The position numbers were made by a program, and so were the translations under genes. DNA of 64,000 nt from Alcaligenaceae bacterium CGII-47 (GTDB taxonomy: Bacteria; Pseudomonadota; Gammaproteobacteria; Burkholderiales; Burkholderiaceae_B). This document shows positions 1 to 10,290 of this stretch, piece after piece (within the stretch, counting starts at the first letter, position 1; every line of letters begins with the position of its first letter). The notes beneath the pieces are model-generated. The model was given only the letters and a program-made list of their open reading frames with translations, was not told where the DNA came from and did not search any database. The DNA is taken from positions 84,601 through 148,600 of the forward strand of contig JAHTBO010000004.1 of the NCBI GenBank assembly GCA_019166125.1. The letters are read 5' to 3'.

Positions 1-1
1 C

Positions 2-577
2 TCCATCGGGTTTTTGATGGATGATGATGGCCCGGCGATTTGGCGCGGCCCGATGGTGACCCAGGCCTTGACGCAGTTACTCAGCCTTACCAACTGGAAC
101 GATCTGGATTATCTAATTGTGGACATGCCGCCCGGGACAGGCGATATTGCACTGACCATGGCCCAAAAGGTTCCTCTGACTGGCGCGATCATCGTGACGA
201 CGCCGCAGGACTTGGCCTTGGCAGATGCCCGTAAGGGTCTGATTATGTTCCAAAAGGTGGATGTACCTGTGTTGGGAATTGTGGAAAACATGTCTGTGCA
301 TATTTGTTCGAACTGCGGCCACAGCGAGCCGATATTCGGCCATGATGGGGGCCGTCATCTTGCCACCGAACACAGTCTGCCTTGGTTGGGTGCCTTGCCG
401 CTGCAGCTTGATATTCGTGTCGAAACGGACTCTGGGCGACCCAGTGTGGTTGCTTCACCGGATGGCACCGCCTCGCGTCTGTACCACGAGATCGCGCATC
501 AGCTCGCTGTTCATATTTCCACTCAGCCTGCTGATACGTCCGCTGCTCGGCCAGGCGTGGTCGTGCGCAAGTCCTGA
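2..577 (+). CDS. apbC: Mrp/ApbC iron-sulfur carrier ATPase (3' part)
   Basis: C-terminal two thirds of an Mrp/NBP35-type P-loop ATPase that carries Fe-S clusters to apo-proteins in the cytoplasm. The frame is open from base 2 and reads SIGFL, a sequence normally inside the protein, so the 5' part lies outside the window and the TTG at 14 is not a real start. Visible signatures are DMPPGTGD (near bases 118-141), diagnostic of the Mrp family, and the cluster-binding CSNCGH pair of cysteines (near 305-320). The last 25 or so residues are low-complexity and poorly conserved in this family. The stop is only 5 bp before tamA. Family assignment is firm; the client proteins are unknown. Confidence 0.93.
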   Translation, partial: SIGFLMDDDGPAIWRGPMVTQALTQLLSLTNWNDLDYLIVDMPPGTGDIALTMAQKVPLTGAIIVTTPQDLALADARKGLIMFQKVDVPVLGIVENMSVHICSNCGHSEPIFGHDGGRHLATEHSLPWLGALPLQLDIRVETDSGRPSVVASPDGTASRLYHEIAHQLAVHISTQPADTSAARPGVVVRKS

Positions 578-582
578 GCGGA

Positions 583-2358
583 ATGCTGCGTCGAGTCTGC
601 CTGGGCGCATGCGTCGTCTTTTCGCTCGCTGGATCAGCGTTTGGCGCGCGCCCCGAGGTAGTGATCGATTCAGGGGGGGCGCCGCCTGAAGTGTTACAGT
701 CCATTACCAAGGCAGTCGAGGCGATTACTCGTCTGGCCGAGGATCAGGATGTGCGTGAAGTCTCGCGTTTGCGCCGCAGAGCCCGAGAGGCAGCACACTC
801 CGCCTTGCAGACCCAAGGTTATTTTTCACCTGTTGTCACGCTCGATGTGAGCGAGAACGCGACAGGCGAAATATGGGCGATCACGATTAAGCCGGGGGTG
901 CAGTCACAGGTGCGCACAGCGGACCTGAGCTTTACCGGATCGATTGCCCAGCCACGCTATGCGGATCGGCGTCAGACCCTGAAGGCTGGCTGGCTACTCA
1001 CCCCCGGCAAGCCCTTCATCAATGCGCACTGGGCCGAGGCCAAACGCGATCTGCTTGACCAAGCCAGCCGTAAGGATTTTTACTTTGCGCGTCTCGGGCA
1101 GACACGCGCGACGATTCATCCGGATACGGCACAGGCGGATCTGACGGTACCGCTCGATAGCGGCCCTCAGGTCACCATGGGCGAGATGCGCGTGTTGGGC
1201 CTCAAGCGCGTGCCAGCGTCCCTGATCGAACGTTATGTGCGTTACGCGCCCGGCGACCCTTACGACCAGGATAAGCTCGACGCCTGGCAAGAGGCGCTGC
1301 AGGCCACCACTTTTTTTCGTGGTGCCTTTGTGACGCTGGCCGAGGACGCCGATGCGTCCGTTGATCGTTCCGCCAATGCGGTGCAACTGCCCGTGCAGGT
1401 GCAGCTCACCGAAGCGCCAGCGCGTTATGCTAGCGCGTCTTTGGGTGCTGATAGTGATCATGGGGTGCGAATCGAGGGCCTGTACCGTCAAAACATCGTG
1501 TGGGGCCAACCAGTCTGGATCGAGACGGGCGCGGGGCTTGACCAGAAGCGCCAGCGTGCGTTCTTTGATGTGTATCTACCACCCTCCGAGGATGGCTACA
1601 AGAATAGTTTTGGGGTGCTGTACGATCATTCTGATATCGAGGGCGTCGAAACCAGCCGTACCGGTCTGGGCTGGAAGCGCTCGCAGACGCGTCAGGCCGC
1701 AGGCGATAGTCGGGTCGAGTACGAGGTGCAATGGGGGATGCTCGTCGCCTATGACAAGACACGCGTGACGGGTGCCTATCGCTATGAGGTGCCGACATGG
1801 GCAGGGACTTGGCAATGGTTGCGGCGTGATGTCGACGCCAAGTACGAGCCGCGCGAGGGTAATCTGATCGACTTCGGTCTGGGGGTGGGGACGACCCTCG
1901 ATGATGGTCAGCCGTTTTATCGCAGCAGCCTACGTGCTCAGCAATGGTGGCCGATCGGGGCACGTGATGTGTTGACCTTGCGTGGTGAAGTAGGTAAGGT
2001 TTGGTCCGACACAGATCGCTTGCCTCAAGACTTCTCGTTTCGTACGGGTGGGTCGCGCAGCATACGAGGCTACCGTTATCAAAGCATCGGTATCGAGCGT
2101 GGCGAGGCCACAATCGGAGCGCCCGCCTTGGCGCTTGCCAGCCTGCAATACACGCATTACTTCACTGAACTGCTCGGTGCCAGTGTGTTTGTAGATGTTG
2201 GGGACGCAGCGCCCTCGTTCAAAGACATGGACTGGCATCTGGGCTATGGTCTGGGTGTGGCCTTTCGTACCCCCGCGGGACCCTTTAATATCGACCTCGC
2301 CTGGGGGGAAAAAGACCGGCGCTTGAGGCTGCATTTCTCCCTGGGCATTGCATTTTGA
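583..2358 (+). CDS. tamA: Translocation and assembly module outer-membrane protein TamA
   Basis: Omp85/BamA-family outer-membrane protein of 591 aa, close to the usual TamA length. It starts with a signal peptide (basic MLRR, hydrophobic core, cleavage probably after SAFG near residue 22), followed by POTRA domains (about residues 25-270) and a 16-strand type barrel. The conserved Omp85 loop motif RGY is at residues 495-497, and the protein ends in the aromatic beta-signal LGIAF. It overlaps tamB by 4 bp (TTGA), so the two are translationally coupled and form the TamAB complex that helps assemble autotransporters and move phospholipids across the envelope. The assignment over BamA rests on the tamB partner and the shorter POTRA region. 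Confidence 0.93.
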   Translation: MLRRVCLGACVVFSLAGSAFGARPEVVIDSGGAPPEVLQSITKAVEAITRLAEDQDVREVSRLRRRAREAAHSALQTQGYFSPVVTLDVSENATGEIWAITIKPGVQSQVRTADLSFTGSIAQPRYADRRQTLKAGWLLTPGKPFINAHWAEAKRDLLDQASRKDFYFARLGQTRATIHPDTAQADLTVPLDSGPQVTMGEMRVLGLKRVPASLIERYVRYAPGDPYDQDKLDAWQEALQATTFFRGAFVTLAEDADASVDRSANAVQLPVQVQLTEAPARYASASLGADSDHGVRIEGLYRQNIVWGQPVWIETGAGLDQKRQRAFFDVYLPPSEDGYKNSFGVLYDHSDIEGVETSRTGLGWKRSQTRQAAGDSRVEYEVQWGMLVAYDKTRVTGAYRYEVPTWAGTWQWLRRDVDAKYEPREGNLIDFGLGVGTTLDDGQPFYRSSLRAQQWWPIGARDVLTLRGEVGKVWSDTDRLPQDFSFRTGGSRSIRGYRYQSIGIERGEATIGAPALALASLQYTHYFTELLGASVFVDVGDAAPSFKDMDWHLGYGLGVAFRTPAGPFNIDLAWGEKDRRLRLHFSLGIAF

Positions 2359-5300
2359 CCAAAACCTGGCGTGTGGGACGGTACTTGCTGATCTGGAGTC
2401 TGCCGACTCTGGTGAGTTTGCTCGTGCTGCTTATGGGCTTTGTGTACTGGAGCGTCAGTACACAAGTTGGCACGCGCTGGACGCTGCGTTTGGCAGCACA
2501 GCAATTTGATGGCTACGCACAAGGGATACACGGAACGCTGGCCAGCGGTTTGTATGTCGAGGGTCTATCGATCGCCTTGCCTGATCTGGATGTCCGTGTC
2601 GTCGGGCTGCACCTCAAGGCAGACTGGCGAGCCTTGCTACAACGCAAGCTGCAGATCAATGATTTGTCGGCGGTGCGTGTCGATGTGGATCAGCGACTCT
2701 CAGAGAGGGTCGAGGCGCCGTCATCACCCATACAGATCCCGGTCTTACCGATCGATATCGACATTGAACGTCTGGCTTTGAATGGACTGAGCTTTCAGCA
2801 AAACGGAGAGAATCAGCTTCCTGTTGATTTACTGGCTTTTTCTGCGGCGCTCTCTTTGGATGGGCAAAGTGCCCATGTGCGCATCCAGACGCTCGATGCC
2901 GCTTGGCAGGATATGTTGATCTCACTGGGTGGGACATTCGCCGCACATGATCTGGCTGACCCCTGGCCGCTGACGCTGGATTTACATGGCTTTGCACAGG
3001 AACGCGGTGCGGATTCGTCCTTGTGCGTGCGCCAATACGTCCGTCGCGCTGCCAATCAGCCAGGCGCGTCCAAACCGTGCCGAATTGATGCCCAGGCACG
3101 CCTTGCTGGCTCGTTCGATCACCTCACCTTGTCCGTTCAGGCGCGTGGTGAGGACCTTGATCTGGACGCTCAGGCAGACCTCTTTCCAAAACAACCTTTC
3201 CCCTTGGGACAGACACGATTGGCGCTTAGTCTGCCAGATAGCGCATCCCTGTCGCTGAGTGTGGACCCGGCGCCTGCGGACGCGACAGGTGGGCGTACCG
3301 TGCAAGCGCAACTCACCGCACATAATCTTGATCTCAAGGCCTGGTTGCCTGATGTGTTGGGCGCCAGTGTGCTCGGCGCCCAGGCCCAGGTGCGACTTGA
3401 TCTGGATGCGCAGCAGCGCGTACAGAACCTGGGCCTGCAGTTCGCCTTTGATCCGGACAGCAGATGGAATGGACAGCGCTTATCCGGAGTGATCAAGGTC
3501 GATCGCTTAGGGGCAACCACAGGTGCCTTACTTGATCCGGGCAGTTCACAGGCTTTTGATCCGAGTGCACTGGTCCTCTCGGGCTTGGATATTGATCTGA
3601 GCTTGGGCGGCGAAAAAGTACGGGCAAAGGGGGAAGTCGCCGCGCGTCATGTGCAACTCGACCTGGACATTCAGACACCGCACCTGGCGGCCTGGTGGCC
3701 GGCACTGCCTGGTGGTCTGTCAGCGCATAGCGTGCTGACAGGGGCCTTGACGCAGCACACGCTGTCCCTTGACGCCCGCTATACCCCGGATCAGGCGCGT
3801 GAAGGGGTGCCAGGCGAGGCGCCGATGGCCGCAAAGCTTCGCCTGACCGGCGGATGGGACAGTCGTCCCGGCGAGGCCGGCTGGCGCGGTACGCTGGATG
3901 CGCTAGACCTGAGTCACGCGGGCTTAGCCGTTCATAGCGCCCACCCAATTTCGCTACAAACCCGGCTTGAACCGGATGCAGCGGGCCAGCAGTGGCGAGT
4001 GGGTGCGGCACAGTTGCAGATCATGCTGGGCGATGAACCCATGCTCAATGTGGATCACACCGCCTCGAGCGGAGGCGGCACGCACTGGAAGACCAGCGGC
4101 CAAATTGCATCGTTGGTGGTGAGTCCCGAGCGGATCGAGCGGGTCCAGGCGTGGATTGCGCCGACCACCAGCGACCGAGGCCGCGTCCAGACGCAGCGCT
4201 CCAAGCAGGCGCAGCGCAGTCGCCTGGTGTCCAGTGTGGACTGGTCCTTGTCGTTTGATGATGCGCTGGCTGGCGCGATTAGCATTCGCCGCACCGAAGG
4301 CGATCTGGTGATCCCGGGCGAGGAACCGATTAAGTTGGGGTTGCGCGACGCGGGTCTCGCTATCACCATTGTGCGCCGTGCAGCCGGGCTCAGTGCCGTG
4401 GATGCCGTGCTAGAGGTCAAGACTCTCGAGATGGGTGATATGCGTGCACAGTTCCAGACGCCCTTGCACGCCTTGCCCGCAGGGGGCTTGAGCGTACGCG
4501 AGCAAGACACCAAGACCGTACACGTTCGGGCTGACTCTGAGGATCTGGCCTGGGTGAACCTGTTTTTGCAAGGCGGGCTCGAGATCGGGGGCAAGGTACA
4601 TGCGGATATACAGGGACGCAGCCTGCCAAATGGACGTTGGAGTTTGAGTGGGCCGCTCAACGGGGAAGGCATCCGTGTACTTAATCTGGACCAAGGGGTG
4701 CGTCTGCTCGATGGCACCTTGCAGGCGCACTTCGATGACGACCGCCTCGTGCTGGATAGCTTGCGTTTTCCGGCCCGGCCACGGGTGACACCTAAAGAAT
4801 GGCGCACTGCCGAGTGGGTGGCTTCCAATCCAGAGGCTCAGGGTGGTTCATTGACCCTGAGCGGCCAGTGGAGCTTGTTTGATCAGGCTGGCAGTGTGGC
4901 GGTCGACTTGTTTCGTTATCCCGTCTTGCAGCGCGCGGATCGTTATGCCATGGTAAGCGGTAAGCTGGCTATCCAGAGCAAGCTCACGCAGATAATCGTC
5001 AGGGGCTCAATACAGGCCGATGCCGGTTGGTTTGATCTCGATATGCTCAATGACATCCCCGTACTCGATAGTGATGTCCATATCCTCACGCCAGGCGAGC
5101 AGTTCGAGGTAGAGGCGAGCGTGCCGCTGGACGTGGATGTAGAACTGAGCGTCGATCTAGGGCCGCGTTTTTACCTCACGGGTTTTGGTGTGAACTCTGG
5201 CCTGATTGGACAGCTGACAATTAGGATAAAGGACGGCAAACTGACGGGGATTGGTGCCTTGGATACACGGGGTGGGGCGATTGACGCATATGGACAGCAT

Positions 5301-5882
5301 TTACAGCTACGTCGTGGGACGGTGACCTTTCAGGGCGACATCACTAATCCGGTCATCAGCATCGAGGCCTTGCGCACCGATGTCGCCATCCAGGCTGGGG
5401 TGCGGGTGGCGGGCACCGCACGTCGGCCGCGTATTGATCTTGTGTCGTACCCGGACGTCAGTGAATCGGAAAAGCTCACTTGGCTACTGCTGGGCCGTGG
5501 CCCGGATGATGGAGGCGGTGATATGGCCTTGCTGTTTTCCGTCGGCAGCTCATTTCTGACCGATGGCGAACCGTTCTATAAGCGATTTGGTATCGACGAA
5601 TTCAGTATGCGCTCGGGTGAGTTGGGCAGCACGGGCAGTATCCTGCCGGTTGAAACCGTAGTGAGTGGATTGGCCAGTGGTACGAATGAGATGGAGAAGC
5701 GCTTTGTCCTCGCCAGCAAGACCTTATCCAAGGACCTCACGGCCAGTATCGAGCAGGCGCTCTCCGAGACGGGGACGGTGGGACGGCTAAGCTATCGACT
5801 GATGCGCGGGCTGCGTGCCGAAGTCACGGCCGGAACGGTCACCGGTCTCGCACTGGTCTATCGTTGGTTCTCGGCAGATTGA
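2355..5882 (+). CDS. tamB: Translocation and assembly module inner-membrane protein TamB
   Basis: AsmA-like repeat protein of 1175 aa, anchored in the inner membrane by one N-terminal helix (about residues 8-32) and predicted to span the periplasm as a long beta-groove. The C-terminal DUF490/TamB domain is recognisable (ALDTRGGAIDAYGQ region, then RRGTVTFQG about residues 985-1000), as is the conserved C-terminal part with TWLLLGRG. The start is TTG at 2355, overlapping the tamA stop; no better start lies nearby. It works with TamA in outer-membrane protein and lipid transport. The middle of the protein is poorly conserved, as is typical. Confidence 0.92.
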   Translation: MTKTWRVGRYLLIWSLPTLVSLLVLLMGFVYWSVSTQVGTRWTLRLAAQQFDGYAQGIHGTLASGLYVEGLSIALPDLDVRVVGLHLKADWRALLQRKLQINDLSAVRVDVDQRLSERVEAPSSPIQIPVLPIDIDIERLALNGLSFQQNGENQLPVDLLAFSAALSLDGQSAHVRIQTLDAAWQDMLISLGGTFAAHDLADPWPLTLDLHGFAQERGADSSLCVRQYVRRAANQPGASKPCRIDAQARLAGSFDHLTLSVQARGEDLDLDAQADLFPKQPFPLGQTRLALSLPDSASLSLSVDPAPADATGGRTVQAQLTAHNLDLKAWLPDVLGASVLGAQAQVRLDLDAQQRVQNLGLQFAFDPDSRWNGQRLSGVIKVDRLGATTGALLDPGSSQAFDPSALVLSGLDIDLSLGGEKVRAKGEVAARHVQLDLDIQTPHLAAWWPALPGGLSAHSVLTGALTQHTLSLDARYTPDQAREGVPGEAPMAAKLRLTGGWDSRPGEAGWRGTLDALDLSHAGLAVHSAHPISLQTRLEPDAAGQQWRVGAAQLQIMLGDEPMLNVDHTASSGGGTHWKTSGQIASLVVSPERIERVQAWIAPTTSDRGRVQTQRSKQAQRSRLVSSVDWSLSFDDALAGAISIRRTEGDLVIPGEEPIKLGLRDAGLAITIVRRAAGLSAVDAVLEVKTLEMGDMRAQFQTPLHALPAGGLSVREQDTKTVHVRADSEDLAWVNLFLQGGLEIGGKVHADIQGRSLPNGRWSLSGPLNGEGIRVLNLDQGVRLLDGTLQAHFDDDRLVLDSLRFPARPRVTPKEWRTAEWVASNPEAQGGSLTLSGQWSLFDQAGSVAVDLFRYPVLQRADRYAMVSGKLAIQSKLTQIIVRGSIQADAGWFDLDMLNDIPVLDSDVHILTPGEQFEVEASVPLDVDVELSVDLGPRFYLTGFGVNSGLIGQLTIRIKDGKLTGIGALDTRGGAIDAYGQHLQLRRGTVTFQGDITNPVISIEALRTDVAIQAGVRVAGTARRPRIDLVSYPDVSESEKLTWLLLGRGPDDGGGDMALLFSVGSSFLTDGEPFYKRFGIDEFSMRSGELGSTGSILPVETVVSGLASGTNEMEKRFVLASKTLSKDLTASIEQALSETGTVGRLSYRLMRGLRAEVTAGTVTGLALVYRWFSAD

Positions 5883-5942
5883 TCCGCGCAACAACGATTG
5901 ATATAAACGATAAAATACCGCAACGCGTATAGTGAGGTGAGT

Positions 5943-6506
5943 ATGAGTATTAAGAACGATCGCTGGATCCGAGAGGCCTCGCAGGCCGGCATGATCGAGC
6001 CCTACGAACCCGGCCAGGTCCGTGAGGTCGCGGGTCAGCGTATCGTCAGCTATGGCACGAGCAGTTACGGCTATGATGTACGGTGTGCCGACGAGTTCAA
6101 GATTTTCACCAATATCAATTCGACGATTGTGGACCCTAAGGCGTTTGACGAAAAATCCTTCGTGGACTTCCGGGGGGATGTGTGTATCATTCCGCCCAAC
6201 TCATTTGCCCTGGCGCGCACCGTCGAGCGCTTCAGGATTCCGCGCAGCGTGTTGACGATCTGCCTGGGTAAGAGCACCTACGCGCGCTGCGGCATTATTG
6301 TTAATGTCACGCCATTAGAGCCCGAGTGGGAAGGCTACGTCACGCTTGAATTCTCCAATACCACGCCTTTGCCTGCCAAGATCTACGCAGGCGAGGGATG
6401 CGCCCAGATGCTGTTCTTCGAGAGTGATGAGGTCTGCGAGGTCTCTTACGCTGATCGTGGCGGCAAATACCAAGGGCAACAAGGGGTAACCTTACCCCGC
6501 ACATAG
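5943..6506 (+). CDS. dcd: dCTP deaminase
   Basis: dCTP deaminase, 187 aa, converts dCTP to dUTP in pyrimidine deoxynucleotide supply for dTMP. Recognised by the N-terminus [13 protein letters not shown] and by the active-site stretch [10 protein letters not shown], whose glutamate is the catalytic base, plus the [11 protein letters not shown] region. I chose ATG 5943 rather than GTG 5937: a GAGG Shine-Dalgarno motif at 5934-5937 sits 5 nt upstream, and MSIK is the family's usual start. The decarboxylase gene begins 10 bp downstream, so the two are probably co-transcribed. Works with thyA (about 14 kb away in this window) in thymidylate synthesis. Confidence 0.95.
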   Translation: MSIKNDRWIREASQAGMIEPYEPGQVREVAGQRIVSYGTSSYGYDVRCADEFKIFTNINSTIVDPKAFDEKSFVDFRGDVCIIPPNSFALARTVERFRIPRSVLTICLGKSTYARCGIIVNVTPLEPEWEGYVTLEFSNTTPLPAKIYAGEGCAQMLFFESDEVCEVSYADRGGKYQGQQGVTLPRT

Positions 6507-6516
6507 CGGTGACCGC

Positions 6517-8781
6517 ATGAAATTTCGTTTTCCTATCGTCATTATTGACGAAGACTATCGCTCCGAGAATGCTTCGGGTTTTGGTATCCGGGCCATGGCG
6601 GCAGCGATTGAGGCCGAAGGGGTCGAGGTACTTGGGGTCACCAGTTATGGCGACCTCAGCTCTTTTGCGCAACAACAAAGCCGCGCAAGCGCGTTCATCC
6701 TGTCGATTGATGACGAGGAGTTCGATGAGGACTCCCCCGAGGATGTCGCCAACGCGATCAAGAACCTGCGCACCTTTATCGGTGAGCTGCGCTTTCGGAA
6801 CGAGGATATTCCAATCTACCTCTATGGCGAGACCCGCACCTCGCAGCATATCCCCAACGATATCCTGCGCGAGTTGCATGGCTTCATCCATATGTTCGAG
6901 GACACGCCCGAGTTCGTTGCACGACATATTATCCGTGAGGCGCGGGCCTATCTTGATAGCTTGCCGCCACCGTTTTTTCGCGAACTGTTGGAGTACGCCT
7001 CGGATGGCTCCTATTCCTGGCACTGCCCGGGGCACTCGGGGGGCGTCGCCTTTTTGAAGAGTCCGGTCGGTCAGATGTTCCACCAGTTTTTTGGTGAAAA
7101 TATGCTGCGTGCAGACGTCTGCAATGCCGTAGATGAATTAGGCCAGTTGCTCGACCATACCGGGCCGATCGGTGAGTCCGAGTTGAATGCTGCGCGTATT
7201 TTTCACGCAGATCATTGTTTCTTCGTCACCAACGGTACCTCGACCTCGAATAAGATCGTCTGGCATGCCCACGTGGCCTCCGGCGACGTGGTGGTGGTGG
7301 ATCGCAACTGCCATAAGTCCATTCTGCATGCCATCACCATGACGGGTGCGATTCCGGTGTTCCTGCGCCCGACACGCAATCATTTGGGGATTATTGGTCC
7401 GATTCCACTCGAGGAATTCGACCCGGAAAACATACGCAAGAAAATCGAGGCGAATCCTTTTGCGCGTAATGCCGTGAATAAGCGTCCGCGTATCCTCACG
7501 CTCACACAAAGCACCTACGATGGCGTGATCTACAACGTCGAGATGATCAAGGAAAAGCTCGGCTCCTCCATCGATACGCTGCACTTTGACGAGGCATGGC
7601 TGCCGCATGCGGCGTTTCACGAGTTCTACGAGGATATGCATGCGATCGGGCCAAATCGTCCGCGCAGTCCGGACACGATGATCTTTGCCACGCACTCGAC
7701 CCATAAATTGCTCGCTGGCCTGTCCCAGGCTTCGCAGATCGTGGTGCAGGACGCCCAGACGCGTACGCTGGATCGCAACATCTTTAATGAGGCCTACCTC
7801 ATGCATATGTCCACCTCGCCGCAGTACGCGATTATTGCGTCTTGTGACGTGGCGGCAGCCATGATGGAGCCGCCCGGTGGCACCGCCTTGGTCGAGGAAA
7901 GTATCCGCGAGGCACTCGATTTCCGCCGCGCCATGCGCAAGGTCGAGTCCGAATTTGGCCGTAACGACTGGTGGTTCAAGGTCTGGGGGCCGAACCGCCT
8001 GGTGGCCGATGGGATCGGCAATCGCGAGGACTGGGTGCTCGGCTCAGGCGACGAATGGCACGGCTTCGGTGATCTGGCCGAGGGCTTTAATATGCTCGAC
8101 CCCATCAAGGCGACGGTGGTGACTCCGGGCCTGGATATTTCGGGGACCTTTGCCGATACGGGGATTCCGGCGGCATTGGTCTCGCGCTATCTAGTCGAGC
8201 ATGGTGTGGTGGTCGAGAAAACCGGCCTCTATTCGTTTTTTATTCTGTTTACCATTGGCATTACCAAGGGCCGCTGGAACACCTTGCTGACAGCCTTGCA
8301 GCAGTTCAAGGACGACTACGACCGCAACCAACCTGTTTGGCGGGTACTGCCAGAGTTCAGCAAAGCGCATAAGTGCTACCAGCGCCTAGGCTTGCGCGAC
8401 TTGTGTCAGCAGATCCACGAAGCTTATCGCCAGTATGATTTCGCCCGTCTGACGACCAAAGTCTACCTAAGCGATATGGTGCCGGCGATGCGCCCGGCCG
8501 ATGCTTATGCATGCATGACCCACCGAGAGATAGAACGGGTCAATATCGCAGACCTGGAAGGGCGGGTCACAGGCGTTTTGCTCACGCCCTATCCGCCGGG
8601 TATACCGCTATTGATTCCGGGTGAACGTTTTAACCGCGATATCGTGGATTACCTGGCATTCACCCAGATGTTCAATACCGAGTTCCCCGGGTTCGAGACG
8701 GATGTGCACGGCCTGGGTTACGAAGCTGATGAGCAGGGTAAGCGGCACTATTATGTCGATTGTGTTCGCGAGCAGGGGTGA
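6517..8781 (+). CDS. Biodegradative-type Orn/Lys/Arg decarboxylase
   Basis: Fold-type I PLP enzyme of 754 aa, the length of the bacterial inducible lysine/arginine/ornithine decarboxylases. An N-terminal response-regulator-like wing domain (about 1-130) precedes the large PLP domain. Seen directly: the CPGHSGG motif, the cofactor aspartate in LHFDEAW, and the PLP lysine Lys397 in ATHSTHKLLAGLSQAS. The reaction removes the alpha-carboxyl of a basic amino acid to give a polyamine, used in acid tolerance or polyamine supply. Substrate cannot be decided by eye; lysine, arginine and ornithine all remain possible. It lies in one run with dcd and the downstream flavoprotein. Confidence 0.9.
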   Translation: MKFRFPIVIIDEDYRSENASGFGIRAMAAAIEAEGVEVLGVTSYGDLSSFAQQQSRASAFILSIDDEEFDEDSPEDVANAIKNLRTFIGELRFRNEDIPIYLYGETRTSQHIPNDILRELHGFIHMFEDTPEFVARHIIREARAYLDSLPPPFFRELLEYASDGSYSWHCPGHSGGVAFLKSPVGQMFHQFFGENMLRADVCNAVDELGQLLDHTGPIGESELNAARIFHADHCFFVTNGTSTSNKIVWHAHVASGDVVVVDRNCHKSILHAITMTGAIPVFLRPTRNHLGIIGPIPLEEFDPENIRKKIEANPFARNAVNKRPRILTLTQSTYDGVIYNVEMIKEKLGSSIDTLHFDEAWLPHAAFHEFYEDMHAIGPNRPRSPDTMIFATHSTHKLLAGLSQASQIVVQDAQTRTLDRNIFNEAYLMHMSTSPQYAIIASCDVAAAMMEPPGGTALVEESIREALDFRRAMRKVESEFGRNDWWFKVWGPNRLVADGIGNREDWVLGSGDEWHGFGDLAEGFNMLDPIKATVVTPGLDISGTFADTGIPAALVSRYLVEHGVVVEKTGLYSFFILFTIGITKGRWNTLLTALQQFKDDYDRNQPVWRVLPEFSKAHKCYQRLGLRDLCQQIHEAYRQYDFARLTTKVYLSDMVPAMRPADAYACMTHREIERVNIADLEGRVTGVLLTPYPPGIPLLIPGERFNRDIVDYLAFTQMFNTEFPGFETDVHGLGYEADEQGKRHYYVDCVREQG

Positions 8782-10010
8782 GCCGACAGATCTTTGATGC
8801 GGCGGTCATCGGTGCGGGGGCCGCCGGGATGATGGCCGCCGCGCAGGCCGCGCAACGCGGCCTGCGTGTTGTTTTGATCGATCATGCGTCCAAGCTTGCT
8901 GAAAAAATCCGTATCTCGGGGGGCGGCCGTTGTAATTTCACCAATATCGGTACCACGCCCGCTAATTTCATATCGCAGAATCCGGATTTTTGTCGCTCGG
9001 CGCTGAAGGCCTACACGCCGCAGGATTTCATTGCGTTGATCGAGCGTCATGGGGTGCGCTGGCATGAAAAGCACCGCGGCCAGTTGTTTTGCGACGACTC
9101 GAGCGAGTCCGTCATCCGTGTGCTCAAGACAGAGTGCGATCAGGCGGGCGTCACGTGGCGTATGCCCTGTGCCGTGCAGCGTATCGCCCTAGAGAGCGGG
9201 GACTATGTCCTGACAACAGATTCAGGCGCGGTGCGTGCGCACCAGCTTGTCCTGGCAACGGGCGGCATGGCGATTCCCCAACTGGGTGCAACAGATTTCT
9301 CTCTACGCATTGCCCGTCAGTTCGGATTGCGGATCGTCGAGCCGCGCCCCGCGCTGGTGCCCCTGGTCTTTGATGCACAGACCTGGCAGCCTTTCGCTTT
9401 GCTGGCAGGCTTGGCGCTTGAGGTGCGTATCGAGGCTGCACCGTTTGGGCGCGCGTCACGCCGCACCCCAGCACCCGCTTTTTTAGAGGATGTGCTGTTT
9501 ACCCATCGCGGCCTATCGGGTCCAGCGGTCTTGCAGATCTCCAGCTATTGGCAGCCGGGTACGCCAATACGCATCGACTTATCGCCGCACCAACCCATGG
9601 AAGCATTTTTGCTAGAGAACAAGTCGGGCAACCGTCAACAACTCGATTCCGTCCTCTCGCGAGCCTGGCCACGTCGTTTGGCAGAACAGTGGTTGAACCA
9701 TCTGGGTGGCCAGGAACTTGCGAGCCGGCGCATCGCAGATGTACCCGACCGCGCCTTGCGCGATCTGGCACAGCGCATCCATCACTGGTCAGTCCAGCCC
9801 AGTGCGACGGTAGGCTACAAAAAGGCCGAGGTCATGCGTGGTGGGGTGGACACGCACGAGCTGGATCAAAAAACCATGCAGGCGCGCCGTGCGCCAGGCC
9901 TATACGTCATTGGTGAGGCGGTGGATGTCACCGGCTGGCTAGGGGGCTATAACTTTCAGTGGGCCTGGGCGTCAGGGTACGTGTGCGGGCGGGCATTAGT
10001 GGGTCAGTGA
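8760..10010 (+). CDS. BaiN/HI0933-family NAD(P)/FAD-dependent oxidoreductase
   Basis: Flavoprotein of the HI0933/YhiN (BaiN) family, about 410 aa. The N-terminus has the dinucleotide-binding motif AVIGAGAAGMMAA, then ISGGGRCNFTN. The C-terminal signature GGVDTHELDQKTMQ, followed by GLYVIGEAVDVTGWLGG, is typical of the family. The physiological reaction is not established for most members. The start is uncertain: ATG 8760 overlaps the upstream gene by 22 bp, while GTG 8778 would overlap it by only 4 bp (GTGA) and fits a Rossmann protein with a short leader better. Neither has a strong ribosome-binding site. Confidence 0.88.
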   Translation: MCSRAGVSRQIFDAAVIGAGAAGMMAAAQAAQRGLRVVLIDHASKLAEKIRISGGGRCNFTNIGTTPANFISQNPDFCRSALKAYTPQDFIALIERHGVRWHEKHRGQLFCDDSSESVIRVLKTECDQAGVTWRMPCAVQRIALESGDYVLTTDSGAVRAHQLVLATGGMAIPQLGATDFSLRIARQFGLRIVEPRPALVPLVFDAQTWQPFALLAGLALEVRIEAAPFGRASRRTPAPAFLEDVLFTHRGLSGPAVLQISSYWQPGTPIRIDLSPHQPMEAFLLENKSGNRQQLDSVLSRAWPRRLAEQWLNHLGGQELASRRIADVPDRALRDLAQRIHHWSVQPSATVGYKKAEVMRGGVDTHELDQKTMQARRAPGLYVIGEAVDVTGWLGGYNFQWAWASGYVCGRALVGQ

Positions 10011-10085
10011 GCGGTGTGGCACTAAATTTTCTGATTGTTGCCAACCGAGTTTTCAGGGTATGCTTCTCGTTTGCTGTAATCCCAC

Positions 10086-10290
10086 AGGGTGGGAGAGTGT
10101 TGACACCGTCGACCGCCGAAGGCGCAATTTGCCCAGAATCGCTCAGGCACCCCATACCACCCGTGTATTGTGACACTGCTGACCGTGCACATCGCAGCAT
10201 TCTGGAGAGATTCGCACCGTTCAGGTCGCGGACGCCGAAGGTGAACCCCCCTGATGCGGGGCAACTCTCAGGCAAAAGGACAGAAGGGCG
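10086..10290 (+). promoter_or_regulatory. Tandem glycine riboswitch
   Basis: Two glycine aptamers in tandem before gcvT. Aptamer I begins GGGTGGGAGAG (10087-10097), contains CGCCGAAGGCGCAA, and closes with CTCAGGCACCCC (10142-10153), so GGGTG and CACCC form its P1. Aptamer II begins TTCTGGAGAG (10200-10209), contains GACGCCGAAGG and CAACTCTCAGGCAAAAGGACAGAAGG, with TTCTG pairing to CAGAA (10281-10285) as P1. These are the conserved core words of the class. Tandem aptamers before gcvT normally switch on the glycine cleavage operon when glycine is abundant. Boundaries are good to a few bases. Confidence 0.93.
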